Positions 43,508 to 52,836 of a DNA stretch of 55,033 nt are shown here, one piece after another; within the stretch, counting starts at the first letter, position 1; each line of letters begins with the position of its first letter. A program made the translations under genes and the position numbers. A model generated the notes under the pieces. That model ran no database searches, was not told the DNA's origin, and worked only from the letters and a program-made list of their open reading frames with translations. The stretch comes from Labrenzia sp. DG1229 (GTDB taxonomy: Bacteria > Pseudomonadota > Alphaproteobacteria > Rhizobiales > Stappiaceae), in NCBI RefSeq assembly GCF_000521215.1, contig NZ_KI928923.1:1-55033 (forward strand), written 5' to 3'.

Positions 43508-45082
43508 ATGTACGACTGGATTGAATCGACCTTCAACGTAAGTGGCGGCGTTACTCAGGTTATCGCGGTTTTCATCGCACTGGCCGTGGTTCTGCTGCTT
43601 TTCAGCCTGTTTGTTTTTGTTCTTAAGCGCCTGATGGGATCCAGGGCACCGCAGACGCGGAACCGTCAACCGCGCGTCGCGGTCATGGACAGTTCTCCGG
43701 TCGATGCACGCCGATCGCTGGTGCTTATCCGCAGGGACAATGTCGAGCACCTTTTGCTGATCGGAGGACCCACCGACGTCGTCGTCGAACAGAACATTGT
43801 CCGCAACGCTCCGATTGCAGCCTCGCGCCAGGCGGCCAGTTCCCATCCGACTCATGCCGGGACGGGTTCAAAAAAAGTTCCGACAGCCCCCGGACCCAAC
43901 ATTCCGGCCAGACCGGACGAAGCCGTTCCGGCGCCTGCACCGGTTCCGGTCGTCGGCGCTTCGTCGTCGCAGACAGTACGTCAGGCTTCAATCGGTAACC
44001 CGAGACCTGTTCAGCGGAGATCCGAGACGACTGACAGCCTCATTCAAAGATCTTCATCGTTGAACGATCCGCAGACGGTCGCCGAACCGGATATTTCCAG
44101 TGCAGCACGTCCGGTCGACAAACCTTCTGGTACCGTTAGGGGCGCCGGCACGGCTGCAGATCTCTTGCGGGCAGCAACGCAAAACGGTTTCAACCGCTCG
44201 ACAGCCTCGCAGCAAAAGAACCAGGCTGAGCCAATTTCCTCCCCCTTGGCGGAGGTGGAAGCCGAGGCGGCAACTGCAAAAGCGCCGGATGTAAATCCCG
44301 AACCGTCCGTTTCGATCACGCCTGAAACCGGCAACGGTGGTGAAACCGGATCGACACTGAAAAGTCTGGCGCGTTCGATTGCCACCCGGGAACGCTCTCC
44401 AAAGACAGGCCATACGATCTCGCCGCCGTCATCCGGCCCGGCAGCCAGGGCAAAAACGGCACTCTTCAAACCGGTCGACCCGGACGCGGTGTCGAACAAG
44501 GTCGAACCGGTCATGTCCGATCCCGCGGTAAACAGCGCCGGCATGACTGCGGCCGGTTTCGACGCCGCTCAAAAGCCGCAAGAGGCATCGGCTGAACCTG
44601 AGGTAACGACACCGACAGAAACCCAGGACGCGACGCCTCAAGCAGATGGGCCAGACACATCAGTTGTGGTTCAGGAAGACGCGCCGCTCATTCCGGCAAC
44701 GGACAACAACTCCCAGGTGAATGGGACCAACGCGATGTTGGAAACTGCTTCTCCACCTGTCGAAACTGAAACGCAAAGCTCCGCTCCCAGAGAAGTCAAA
44801 ATAGACCTGGATCTGGGCGACTTGCTCGACGATGCGGTTTCAGAACCTGTCAATGAACCGCAGGCAGATGAATTCAACTGGATTCCGGACCCGCAAGTTC
44901 AATCACAGGATCAGGAAAATACGGTTCAGCCTTCGCAATCACCCGCAACGCTGGACATTGTCCCGGGCAATCAGCGCACCCAGCCGGAAAAACGAAACGT
45001 GCAAGGGTTGGGTGACAAGAACCCGATCGAAGACGAGATGGCGAAAATCCTTCACGAATTGGGTGGACAGCCAGGTCGATGA
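43508..45082 (+). CDS. fliO: FliO-like flagellar protein with long disordered tail
   Basis: A 524-residue protein. It has one membrane helix at about 17-42 (VIAVFIALAVVLLLFSLFVF) and then the small cytoplasmic FliO domain at 43-95, with RQPRVAVMDSSPVDARRSLVLIRRDNVEHLLLIGG as its core, in part VDARRSLVLIRRDNVEHLLL. The remaining 400 residues are low-complexity, rich in Pro, Ala, Thr, Glu and Ser, and end with a short conserved-looking helix (IEDEMAKILHELGG). FliO assists assembly of the FliP ring. Such a long tail is unusual. It overlaps fliP by four bases. Confidence 0.82.
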   Translation: MYDWIESTFNVSGGVTQVIAVFIALAVVLLLFSLFVFVLKRLMGSRAPQTRNRQPRVAVMDSSPVDARRSLVLIRRDNVEHLLLIGGPTDVVVEQNIVRNAPIAASRQAASSHPTHAGTGSKKVPTAPGPNIPARPDEAVPAPAPVPVVGASSSQTVRQASIGNPRPVQRRSETTDSLIQRSSSLNDPQTVAEPDISSAARPVDKPSGTVRGAGTAADLLRAATQNGFNRSTASQQKNQAEPISSPLAEVEAEAATAKAPDVNPEPSVSITPETGNGGETGSTLKSLARSIATRERSPKTGHTISPPSSGPAARAKTALFKPVDPDAVSNKVEPVMSDPAVNSAGMTAAGFDAAQKPQEASAEPEVTTPTETQDATPQADGPDTSVVVQEDAPLIPATDNNSQVNGTNAMLETASPPVETETQSSAPREVKIDLDLGDLLDDAVSEPVNEPQADEFNWIPDPQVQSQDQENTVQPSQSPATLDIVPGNQRTQPEKRNVQGLGDKNPIEDEMAKILHELGGQPGR

Positions 45083-45846
45083 TTGCAGATCGTCGTGCCA
45101 AGTGGCTGTTCCGGGTCGTTCAAGCCACCATTGCCCTGGCAGCAATCTGGGTTGTGTTTGCAGGACCGGCAACAGCGCAGGAAATATCCGTCGGTTTCGG
45201 TGACGATGCGAGCCTGACGGAGCGCGCGGTTCAACTCGTTATCCTGCTGACCGTTCTGTCCCTTGCTCCATCCATCCTTGTCATGGTGACCAGTTTTACG
45301 CGCATTGTTGTCGTGCTGTCATTGCTTCGGTCCGCCATCGGGCTTCAAACAGCTCCCCCCAACATGGTCATGGTCAGCCTCGCGTTGTTCCTTTCAGCCT
45401 TCATCATGATGCCGACCTTGCAGGCCGCTTACGATGCCGGGGTGCAGCCGTTGATCGACGGCGATATCGAATTCGATCAGGCATACGAGCGTGCATCCGA
45501 CCCGTTCCGGACGTTCATGTTGTCCCAGGTGCGGGAGAAGGATCTGGCGTTGTTTCAGGAATTGTCAGGCCAGGACACTCCGGAAGGGCCCGAGGACCTG
45601 TCCATGTCGATACTTGTGCCGGCATTCATGATATCCGAACTCAGGCGGGCTTTCGAAATTGGATTTCTGCTTTACCTCCCCTTCCTGATCATCGATCTCG
45701 TTATTGCATCGGTCTTGATGTCGATGGGTATGATGATGTTGCCGCCTGTCGTGATATCCCTTCCCTTCAAGCTCATTTTCTTTGTTCTCGTTGACGGTTG
45801 GAACCTTGTTGCCGGTTCTCTGGTAAAGAGTTTCGGTGGCGGCTAG
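45079..45846 (+). CDS. fliP: Flagellar export gate protein FliP
   Basis: A 255-residue FliP with a cleaved signal peptide (AIWVVFAGPATAQ). Landmarks are LVMVTSFTRIVVVLSLLRSAIG, partly MVTSFTRIVVVLSLLR, then TAPPNMVMVSLALFLSAFIM, VLVPAFMISELRRAF-like sequence and SMGMMMLPPVVISLPFKL. It forms the ring of the flagellar export gate. It is coupled to fliO. Confidence 0.96.
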   Translation: MIADRRAKWLFRVVQATIALAAIWVVFAGPATAQEISVGFGDDASLTERAVQLVILLTVLSLAPSILVMVTSFTRIVVVLSLLRSAIGLQTAPPNMVMVSLALFLSAFIMMPTLQAAYDAGVQPLIDGDIEFDQAYERASDPFRTFMLSQVREKDLALFQELSGQDTPEGPEDLSMSILVPAFMISELRRAFEIGFLLYLPFLIIDLVIASVLMSMGMMMLPPVVISLPFKLIFFVLVDGWNLVAGSLVKSFGGG

Positions 45847-45950
45847 ACACAGTCGGCATTGCTAAAAGTAGAACAAAATTAAGATAAATATGTAATAGTC
45901 GTGCCTTATTTGCAGGACCTCTGCCGTCTTGAAATTTATATGGAAAACCG

Positions 45951-47021
45951 GTGATACGCGAACAACTTGAACAACTGGCAAGGATCAGCGAACCCGAAGC
46001 AAGGTCAAAGCTCATTCGCGCGCTTGTTGGCGAGTATGCGCGTTCGGAAGAAAACGAACCGACCGAGGTTGAACGCGAGCTGTTTTCAAGAATTGTCCTT
46101 TCAGTCTTCGATCAGCTCGACAAGGAAGCCCGGTACGAACTTGTTGTCAGACTTGCCAAGACTGACCGGATCATACCCGACCTGGCCGATCGGCTCGCTC
46201 AGGAAGACTACGAACTTTCCGAACCGGTCATCGAGTGTTCACCCATGATCAGCCAGCCGGCCCTGATGCGCATTGCAAGGACCGGCGGCAACGACAAGAG
46301 GCTGTCGGTTGCACGCCGCCCTGATCTGAATGAGGAAATCTCCGACACCCTGGTTGCGCGAAGCAGCCGTGACGTGGTTCATGCACTGCTGGACAACAAG
46401 GATGCCCCCTTTTCCGTCAAGGGAACGCTTGCACTGCTGATCTTTGCCAACACGGAAATTGAAGTGCTGGCTGGAATTGCAAAACGCGCCCTGAAGGATG
46501 AAGAGTTTCTGGAAACCCAGAAACTGGTTCTGGAAACGGATTGTCCGCTCATTCCTGCGCCGCTCAGGAAAGCTCTTGAGACCGGAGATCTTGAACGCCT
46601 TGCGACCGCGATCGGTGACCTCGAACGTGACGGGGACATCGAGATTGACGGTGTACTCTACTCGCGGCACGAGGCGAGCATCCATATCGCAAATGGTGAA
46701 TTGTCCTTCGACGCAATCCTGCGAACACTATTCGAAGATGATCGCATTGACGCGGCAATCTGGTTGATTGGTCGAAAACTCAATCTGGCTGACGATGTTG
46801 TTGCAGATACGCTGAAATCGGATGCCGACGGGGCGATCATGCGTCTTATGCTGCAAACTGGCATCGACGAGAAAACCTATCGGGATTTCCTCAAGGCCCG
46901 GTGCAAGTGGCTCGACCGCAACTCCCGGACCATCCCCGAACTGGTTATGCGTTACAAGGCGGAGCTGAAGAAACCGCGCGCAAATGCCGATGCTTCCTTC
47001 GCTGGAAGTGTTCTCAACTGA
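45951..47021 (+). CDS. DUF2336 helical repeat protein
   Basis: A 356-residue, helix-rich, HEAT-like protein of the DUF2336 family. It starts with GTG at 45951, behind GGAAAA. Landmarks are LSVARRPDLNEEISDTLVAR (with a repeat in VVHALLDNKDAPFSVKG) and LRTLFEDDRIDAAIWLIGRK. Its function is unknown; such genes occur near flagellar and motility genes in alphaproteobacteria. It begins 104 bases after fliP, on the same strand, and may share its transcript. Confidence 0.87.
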   Translation: MIREQLEQLARISEPEARSKLIRALVGEYARSEENEPTEVERELFSRIVLSVFDQLDKEARYELVVRLAKTDRIIPDLADRLAQEDYELSEPVIECSPMISQPALMRIARTGGNDKRLSVARRPDLNEEISDTLVARSSRDVVHALLDNKDAPFSVKGTLALLIFANTEIEVLAGIAKRALKDEEFLETQKLVLETDCPLIPAPLRKALETGDLERLATAIGDLERDGDIEIDGVLYSRHEASIHIANGELSFDAILRTLFEDDRIDAAIWLIGRKLNLADDVVADTLKSDADGAIMRLMLQTGIDEKTYRDFLKARCKWLDRNSRTIPELVMRYKAELKKPRANADASFAGSVLN

Positions 47022-47089
47022 TCCCGCAATCCCGCCTGTCACACAACTCTTGCACGGCAGTCGGTTGTTTGCCGGCCGAAACTGTCAAT

Positions 47090-50000
47090 CTACCCGGCAG
47101 GATCATTTCCGGCAGGTGCTGCTGCAGCCTGATCTTCTTGTGTGCGGGTCGGCGACATGTACTGCCGGCGATACTCCTTGAGAAAGGTCTCAAGTGAATC
47201 AGTATCCGCCAGCCTGTTGGCGACCTCCAGAAACTCAACGCCTTGCGTCTCGATGGGCCGGGTGACAACTTCAAAGGCCAATGCCTCCGGGCTTTGAGCC
47301 ATCTTGCCCGTGTATTTGGTCTGAAGCCGTTCCAGGCTCAACTGGTCGCCTGCGAGTGAAAAGGCGATACCGGCACGCAGGATGTCCCGTCGCTCCAAGT
47401 CGTCCAGGGGAATGTTGTCTGACCAGCGCGACCCGTGCATTGCTTCGAGTTGCTCACCGGCATCGCGCCAGCTTTCAGCAGCCCAGAAGGTATCGGCACG
47501 CAGGCGATCCACATCCGATCCTCGCATGTTGCGTACGAGTTCAAGTGCGAGGTCAGGACGACCGTTCTCGGTGAGCGCGCGTGCTTCGACAATGTTGCGT
47601 TGTCTTTCCAATGTAGATGGCAGACTTGCCTGTCTGGACCTGTTCAGCACTCTCAAGGCCTCGTCGGCCTTCCGGTCCATCAGGTAGATAGCAGCAAGAT
47701 CGGCCGCAATCTGCGCGCGCGCTGCACCTTTCAGACGGTTGTCAACCTGGTGACGCAGCAATTCGGTTGCCTGGTCCAGGAGATCCACCTCCACAAGCCG
47801 CTTTGCAAGCTGGCGGACCATTTCATCACCCTGACGGCCAATTGGTGTCAGTTCCCGGAAGTCATAGTAGAGTGCAAGGGCCTTGACCGGTGACATTTCG
47901 TCCGCCTTGCCATCAAGGAACAGGGCATTGAAAAGGCCGTTCATTTCTTCCTGCAAAAGGCGCGTCGTGTCTGAATCAGGATCCGCCTGGACCGCCGACT
48001 TCATCGCTTCGAACGCTTCCCGGTATTGTCCCCGTTCGGCATAGAGTTGCGCCAGGAAGCGCAGTGTCTTGAGTTCTACTTCATCCCCCCGCCAGGACGT
48101 TGCGAGCCCGGCCAGTTGGTCGATCGTTTCGTCAACGCTGCGTTCGCCGTCCCGGTAGCGGATCCGCAAGGCGCGGTATTCTGCTTCGGCGGCACGGGGA
48201 CGGTCGTCGGAGCGCGTCACCAGATCAAAGACGGTCAGCGCCTGCTGGGAACGGCCGGAAGCATCGGCAACCCGTCCGCGCAAGATGTCGTAGCGTGCTG
48301 CCTGTGCCGGAGTGACTTCGCTTGGTTCAATCTCGGCCAGAACGCCGTTGGCGACACCGAAATCGTTGACTTCAACCATCGCCTGCGCGGCGGCAAGTTT
48401 GAATTCGGTCTGAATGGCCGAGGGATAGTTGCCAACGACTGTGCGGCCTCGCGGCATTGCGATGCGCGCGGGTGTCCAGTTCCCGAGCTTGACGTCGACG
48501 ATCGTCTGCCAGATGGCTGCGTCGGGGTTGTTTTTCAGATCAGGGCGATTGAGATGTGCGTAGGCCTCCTGTGGCCTGCCGGCCATCGTCTGGGCCGCAC
48601 CCATCATCAGATTGAAAGAGGTATCTTCCGCGAGCGCCGGTTCTTCCTCCAACGCCAGGTTCATCAACCCGAGCGCCTCCTGCGCAAACTGGTGCGCAAG
48701 ATAGAACCGCGACAGTTCGATCAGTGGTTTTCGGCGTTTTCCGGCGGGCGACCTAGAAAGCTTTCTTTGGAGCTCGATTAGCCTGGACCGATAGGCTCCC
48801 GGGCCTTCGGTGCTCAGGGACACGAATTCGACATTGGAACTTTCAGGGTCGACGATCGTATTCAGGGCGCCTGTACCACCGCGCAGATGACGGTTTGAAA
48901 GAGACAGCCCTCCCTTTCTTTCGATGATCACATCGTCGCCCAGAACCTGCATCTTGATACCGTCTGAGCGGGTAACGATCGCTATGCCCTGTGCAGAACT
49001 CAATGCTTCAAGGTCGACGAATTTCTGCGGCTTGAGCAATCCGCGAGGTGGTCCGAAGCCTGTGACCAGCGAAATTGTATCGCCGACAAACGGATCGGTG
49101 ATCTCCCGAATATGCTGCGGATCCCGGTAGAGAACACGCAGCACTGATCCGCCATCGCCGCGAACATTGCGTTCAAGCTGCAGCGGAATGGAAGGTTCCA
49201 GGATCATGTCCCCGATCACAAGCGACCAGGCATTGCCATCAACACCGACGGTCGCAAGCACCGGATCATTCATGTCCAGTCTGAGAATCTGATAGTCTTC
49301 AAACTGTTCGACATCGATCCTCTCCGCAGTTTCGGCAAGGGCTGATACCATTCCACGTGTATCGATCGTCGCATCAGTATCGAAAACAAGCCAGATACTG
49401 TCGTTTCTCCTGAAGACCGCACTCGATACCGGCTCCGAGAACGGAAAGACCACCCGCACCGTGTTACCGATTCTGCGCGCTTCTGCCGAAACGAAATTCC
49501 TGACTTCCTCAGCCACATTATCGGGCGGTCGTTCAGGAGACGGGCGCTCGTCGGCTAAAACATCCCCCCCGGTCGCGCGCCAGATTTCCGGCGCTGCAGT
49601 CGTCCTGCTTGGCAATTGTATGGCCGCTGGCACCTCGCCAGCACCAAGCGTCGCCCCGCCTTCCATCTGAACAGATTCAGCTGGACCAGGTCGATCCGAT
49701 TTCATATCGGCAACCGGTTGCTGAACGGGTTTCAGCGTCGGAATGCCGTTTCCCTCTTGAACTGGTACGCCGTCCTTAGACGCTCCGATCTTCTTCTTTG
49801 AGAGATCGAGCATCGGCGCTTTCCGGACGACGCCCTCGTTTTCAGGCTGGGTCTCTGCAAGCGGCAAGGCACCGGGAGAAGTCTGGGCCAGAACAATCGG
49901 CAGAACACCGCTTTCACCTGTCCCGGCGCTTTGTGTCACGTCAGGCAATATGGTGGACGTGACAAGCTCTCCCTCGGGACTGCTGCCAACGTCGCCCGCT

Positions 50001-51421
50001 TCTTCCGCAGACAGGGCAAGTTCAGGGGCTGCAAGCGTTTCGACCGCCGAAGCGGTCGCTGTTGATACCGGAATTGCGGAAGTCGTGTCTCCCGGGATCA
50101 CTATTGGTTTTTCGCCGGCCGCCGTTTCCAATTCCTGTTCCGGTGGCCCTTGCGACTGCATCGCGGGTTTCACCCTCGGTGCCGCGCCCGGCGACGTGCC
50201 GGTTGCACTTTCCGTGACAGAGACGTTCTCCGGTGCACCGGCAACAGGCACATTTTCAATAGCCGCGGCCTCATTCGTTTCAGGTTCGGGTTCACTTGCC
50301 TGTGACTGAGTTTCTTCATCCGGAAGCGATCCGCTTAGTGGAAGAACAGTATAAGCGGGCGACTCATCAGCCCGCGATTCCTTCATTACGCCACCTGAGA
50401 CGTTTCCGCTGCTGATTGGCGGCAAGCCACGTGGATTGTCCACTTCACGCGTATCACGCAGACCCGGTGCCGTGATCATGTTCTCGCGGTTTTCGTTGTC
50501 CGCGACGGAAAGCTCCTTGTTGATCAGTGCGTTTGCCGGATCGTTGGTCTCCATGTTTTCCGGTGTCACATCGATCACATAGGTCTGCTCTTCTCTGAAA
50601 GCGCGAATATCGACCGACGGTTCGACGCGCATCAGGAATTTGAGTTTTCCCTTGTCCAGGAATGACGTCGCATCGATGACCCCTTGCGGCAGATGTGCAC
50701 GCAGGTGAGAAATATCCAGTTGAGCCGGATGGTTGAAGGTCAGCTTGATGATATCGTTTTCCCGAACGAATGCAGTGTCGAACTTGATCGACCAATCGAA
50801 AACGAGCCGTGTGAACGTCGGATGTTCGCCGACATGCAACGTGACTTCCGGACCTTCCTGAGCCTTCAGGCGCGCCTGCTCCAGCGCTCGCACCTTTCTC
50901 ATTGCGGCTTCCGCCCGCTTTGCAAGATCCCGGACCACGTCGTCCGGCAGCCCCGGTGGCAATCCCTGCCAGTTCATCGGCAGAATGTCGATGAAGAGTT
51001 TTTCACCTGCCTCCAGCGTGTTGATCTGAAACTGGTTCTTCAGGGCAAACCGGATTGCACTTCCATCAGGATCACGACGCGCGATGGTGACATAGTCGCC
51101 AAGGTCCAGCGGCACGTCATCGACCTTGATGTCGACGGGGTCCTCGAATGAAATTCTCAATACACCGCCGGTAATCACCGCATCATAGATTGGCAGCAAC
51201 GTCCGGTCCTTGAAAGTCAGGACAATGCGGCCGTAGCCTTCCGCCGGAACAACCTGAAGGTCCACCGGCTCCAGTGTCTGGGCACTTGCGGCAAAAGGAA
51301 GGGCGATTGACGAAAGGCAGGCACAGATCGCCAACAGGACAGAAAAACAGAAAGCCCGGCGCGCCTTTGCAGCCTCCGTGAGCTTGCCGTTTTTTCGCGA
51401 TGTCAGGGTGGGTGCCTGCAA
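47090..51421 (-). CDS. Very large secreted TPR protein of the flagellar locus
   Basis: A 1443-residue protein with a long signal peptide (AFCFSVLLAICACLSSIALP, cleaved near ASAQ). Residues 50-290 are beta-rich, with an AMIN-like repeat (DLQVVPAEGYGRIVLTFKD). Residues 300-640 are low-complexity and Pro/Glu/Ser/Thr-rich. A second beta region follows at about 655-900, then a helix-rich region with tetratricopeptide-like repeats to 1400 (SGRSQQALTVFDLVTRSDD, RKADEALRVLNRSRQ). The start is TTG at 51421 with AGGA upstream. It is expected in the periplasm, possibly with the motor. A palindrome at 51461-51476 lies in its promoter. Confidence 0.83.
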   Translation of the reverse strand: MQAPTLTSRKNGKLTEAAKARRAFCFSVLLAICACLSSIALPFAASAQTLEPVDLQVVPAEGYGRIVLTFKDRTLLPIYDAVITGGVLRISFEDPVDIKVDDVPLDLGDYVTIARRDPDGSAIRFALKNQFQINTLEAGEKLFIDILPMNWQGLPPGLPDDVVRDLAKRAEAAMRKVRALEQARLKAQEGPEVTLHVGEHPTFTRLVFDWSIKFDTAFVRENDIIKLTFNHPAQLDISHLRAHLPQGVIDATSFLDKGKLKFLMRVEPSVDIRAFREEQTYVIDVTPENMETNDPANALINKELSVADNENRENMITAPGLRDTREVDNPRGLPPISSGNVSGGVMKESRADESPAYTVLPLSGSLPDEETQSQASEPEPETNEAAAIENVPVAGAPENVSVTESATGTSPGAAPRVKPAMQSQGPPEQELETAAGEKPIVIPGDTTSAIPVSTATASAVETLAAPELALSAEEAGDVGSSPEGELVTSTILPDVTQSAGTGESGVLPIVLAQTSPGALPLAETQPENEGVVRKAPMLDLSKKKIGASKDGVPVQEGNGIPTLKPVQQPVADMKSDRPGPAESVQMEGGATLGAGEVPAAIQLPSRTTAAPEIWRATGGDVLADERPSPERPPDNVAEEVRNFVSAEARRIGNTVRVVFPFSEPVSSAVFRRNDSIWLVFDTDATIDTRGMVSALAETAERIDVEQFEDYQILRLDMNDPVLATVGVDGNAWSLVIGDMILEPSIPLQLERNVRGDGGSVLRVLYRDPQHIREITDPFVGDTISLVTGFGPPRGLLKPQKFVDLEALSSAQGIAIVTRSDGIKMQVLGDDVIIERKGGLSLSNRHLRGGTGALNTIVDPESSNVEFVSLSTEGPGAYRSRLIELQRKLSRSPAGKRRKPLIELSRFYLAHQFAQEALGLMNLALEEEPALAEDTSFNLMMGAAQTMAGRPQEAYAHLNRPDLKNNPDAAIWQTIVDVKLGNWTPARIAMPRGRTVVGNYPSAIQTEFKLAAAQAMVEVNDFGVANGVLAEIEPSEVTPAQAARYDILRGRVADASGRSQQALTVFDLVTRSDDRPRAAEAEYRALRIRYRDGERSVDETIDQLAGLATSWRGDEVELKTLRFLAQLYAERGQYREAFEAMKSAVQADPDSDTTRLLQEEMNGLFNALFLDGKADEMSPVKALALYYDFRELTPIGRQGDEMVRQLAKRLVEVDLLDQATELLRHQVDNRLKGAARAQIAADLAAIYLMDRKADEALRVLNRSRQASLPSTLERQRNIVEARALTENGRPDLALELVRNMRGSDVDRLRADTFWAAESWRDAGEQLEAMHGSRWSDNIPLDDLERRDILRAGIAFSLAGDQLSLERLQTKYTGKMAQSPEALAFEVVTRPIETQGVEFLEVANRLADTDSLETFLKEYRRQYMSPTRTQEDQAAAAPAGNDPAG

Positions 51422-51460
51422 GTCGTTCAGTCCTCGGATAGCGCCAACACTCTATTGTTA

Positions 51461-51476
51461 GTTAAGTGTTCTTAAC
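51461..51476. promoter_or_regulatory. 16-bp palindrome GTTAAG-N4-CTTAAC
   Basis: GTTAAGTGTTCTTAAC has two TTAAC-type half sites, one per strand, separated by six bases rather than the usual seven. It lies 40 bases upstream of the TTG start of the large TPR gene. It may be a CtrA-like or similar operator. Confidence 0.5.
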
Positions 51477-51514
51477 GCGCCCTTACGTGTGCCCTTCAAA
51501 TCCGAAAGAAGTGC

Positions 51515-52246
51515 TCAGTTTGAAGGAATTTTCGGCAGCATTTGCTGAGCCGGGGCCGGAGCGCTCACCGTTTGCACCGGCTGCGGGGCCGAGCCGGTGT
51601 TGCTGGCAATTGCAACGGTCAGTCGTTCTGCTCTTTCCGGAGACATTTTTGCCAAGATATCTGCCATCTTTCTTGGTTTCATCTGACGCACGACTTTCAG
51701 AAGAATCGGCAGACTCAGCCTGTCGAAGATACGGGCTGCATCCTTGGGCTTCATGGTCTCGTACATGGTGACAAGCCCCGCGACCTCATCCTGCTCCTGC
51801 TTCTTCTTTTTCTCGACGGCAGTTTCGATACGCTGCTCCAGTTTCTTGAGCTCATCAACCCGTTTCTGGATCCGCTCCTCGGTCGCCTGAAGCAGCTTCT
51901 CGCGCAGATCCAGTTGACCTTCTTGCTGCTGCAGGGACTCGCGGCGTTTGCCGAGGCTTTCCAACACCGCTCTTTCAGCAGCCGAGCCGCCAATTTCAAG
52001 ACTGTCGGGCAGTACCGGTGGCTCCGAGAACTCCTCTTTCGCCGCCATTTCGTTTTCAGGAGTTTGGTCGTTGACTTCGGCAGTCATCTCCTCACCTGGA
52101 GCAACACCCTCCGTCGAAGTTTCCTGCGCGACCGCACCATTGATAGGCAGGTTCTCGCTTTCTGGTCCGAATGCGAGCCCGAGCAATTTCAGGGCAAGAA
52201 GAGCGCTTGCCGAAATCCCCAACAATGGCAACAGTCTCAAATTCAT
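51515..52246 (-). CDS. motE: MotE-family motor chaperone
   Basis: A 243-residue protein. One hydrophobic segment lies at the N terminus (LLPLLGISASALLALKLLGL), followed by a Glu-rich low-complexity region, a coiled coil at about 88-150 (QQQEGQLDLREKLLQATEER, RVDELKKLEQRIETAVEKKK), and a MgtE-N-like fold at 155-205 (YETMKPKDAARIFDRLSLPI, MKPRKMADILAKMSPERAE). MotE stabilises the stator-related periplasmic protein MotC in rhizobia. Its place between fliM and the TPR gene fits a motility role. It overlaps the DUF6468 gene by four bases. Confidence 0.85.
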   Translation of the reverse strand: MNLRLLPLLGISASALLALKLLGLAFGPESENLPINGAVAQETSTEGVAPGEEMTAEVNDQTPENEMAAKEEFSEPPVLPDSLEIGGSAAERAVLESLGKRRESLQQQEGQLDLREKLLQATEERIQKRVDELKKLEQRIETAVEKKKKQEQDEVAGLVTMYETMKPKDAARIFDRLSLPILLKVVRQMKPRKMADILAKMSPERAERLTVAIASNTGSAPQPVQTVSAPAPAQQMLPKIPSN

Positions 52247-52836
52247 GCAGCAGCACCGTTCCGTCTACGGAATTGTTCAAGTCTTGCAGTCGCCTCTGCC
52301 GCCGCACTTTGTATGTCCGCCGCACGGCTCGACCGTTTGCGTTCCGGTTCATAGACCGGAGCTTGAGGTGCCGACGCGGCCTGAGCCGACGGAGCAGGAT
52401 GCGCACCATGCCCCGAAGGTTGCTGCCCGTATGCAGCAGCTTGCGTCGGAGACCTGACGGCATAGGCGTCACTGCGCGGAGCCGGCTCCTGTTGTGAGGA
52501 AGCAGCCCTTGCAGCCTCTGCAATCTGCGAAATCCTGGTAAAGATTTTCTCACCTTCACCAATCTGTTCTGCAAGACCGCCGGACATGGTTTCCGCTTGC
52601 TTAAGGCGGGTACCGAGAACCTTGTCGGCCTCTGATGCCGTAGTCTTCAGACCGAGGATGGCCCGCTCTGCAATCTCCGTCGCAGTCATCAGCTCGGAGA
52701 TGGTTGCCCGTAACACTTCTTCGTCGGCTCTGAGGCGTTGCAAGCGCCGATTGAGCATCCAGCAATAGCCGATCGTGACCAGCAACAGCACCGCGACCAG
52801 ACCTTCAATGATCATTCCGATTGGCAAAGTGCTCAT
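52243..52836 (-). CDS. DUF6468 flagellar-locus protein
   Basis: A 197-residue protein with one membrane helix at about 8-27 (MIIEGLVAVLLLVTIGYCWM), then a helical stretch (RRLQRLRADEEVLRATISEL, ATEIAERAILGLKTTASEAD) and a low-complexity tail. This matches the DUF6468 family that lies between fliM and motE in alphaproteobacteria. Function is unknown. The ATG at 52836 overlaps the fliM stop by four bases, and its own stop overlaps motE by four. The frame upstream to 52977 lies inside fliM and is not used. Confidence 0.85.
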   Translation of the reverse strand: MSTLPIGMIIEGLVAVLLLVTIGYCWMLNRRLQRLRADEEVLRATISELMTATEIAERAILGLKTTASEADKVLGTRLKQAETMSGGLAEQIGEGEKIFTRISQIAEAARAASSQQEPAPRSDAYAVRSPTQAAAYGQQPSGHGAHPAPSAQAASAPQAPVYEPERKRSSRAADIQSAAAEATARLEQFRRRNGAAA

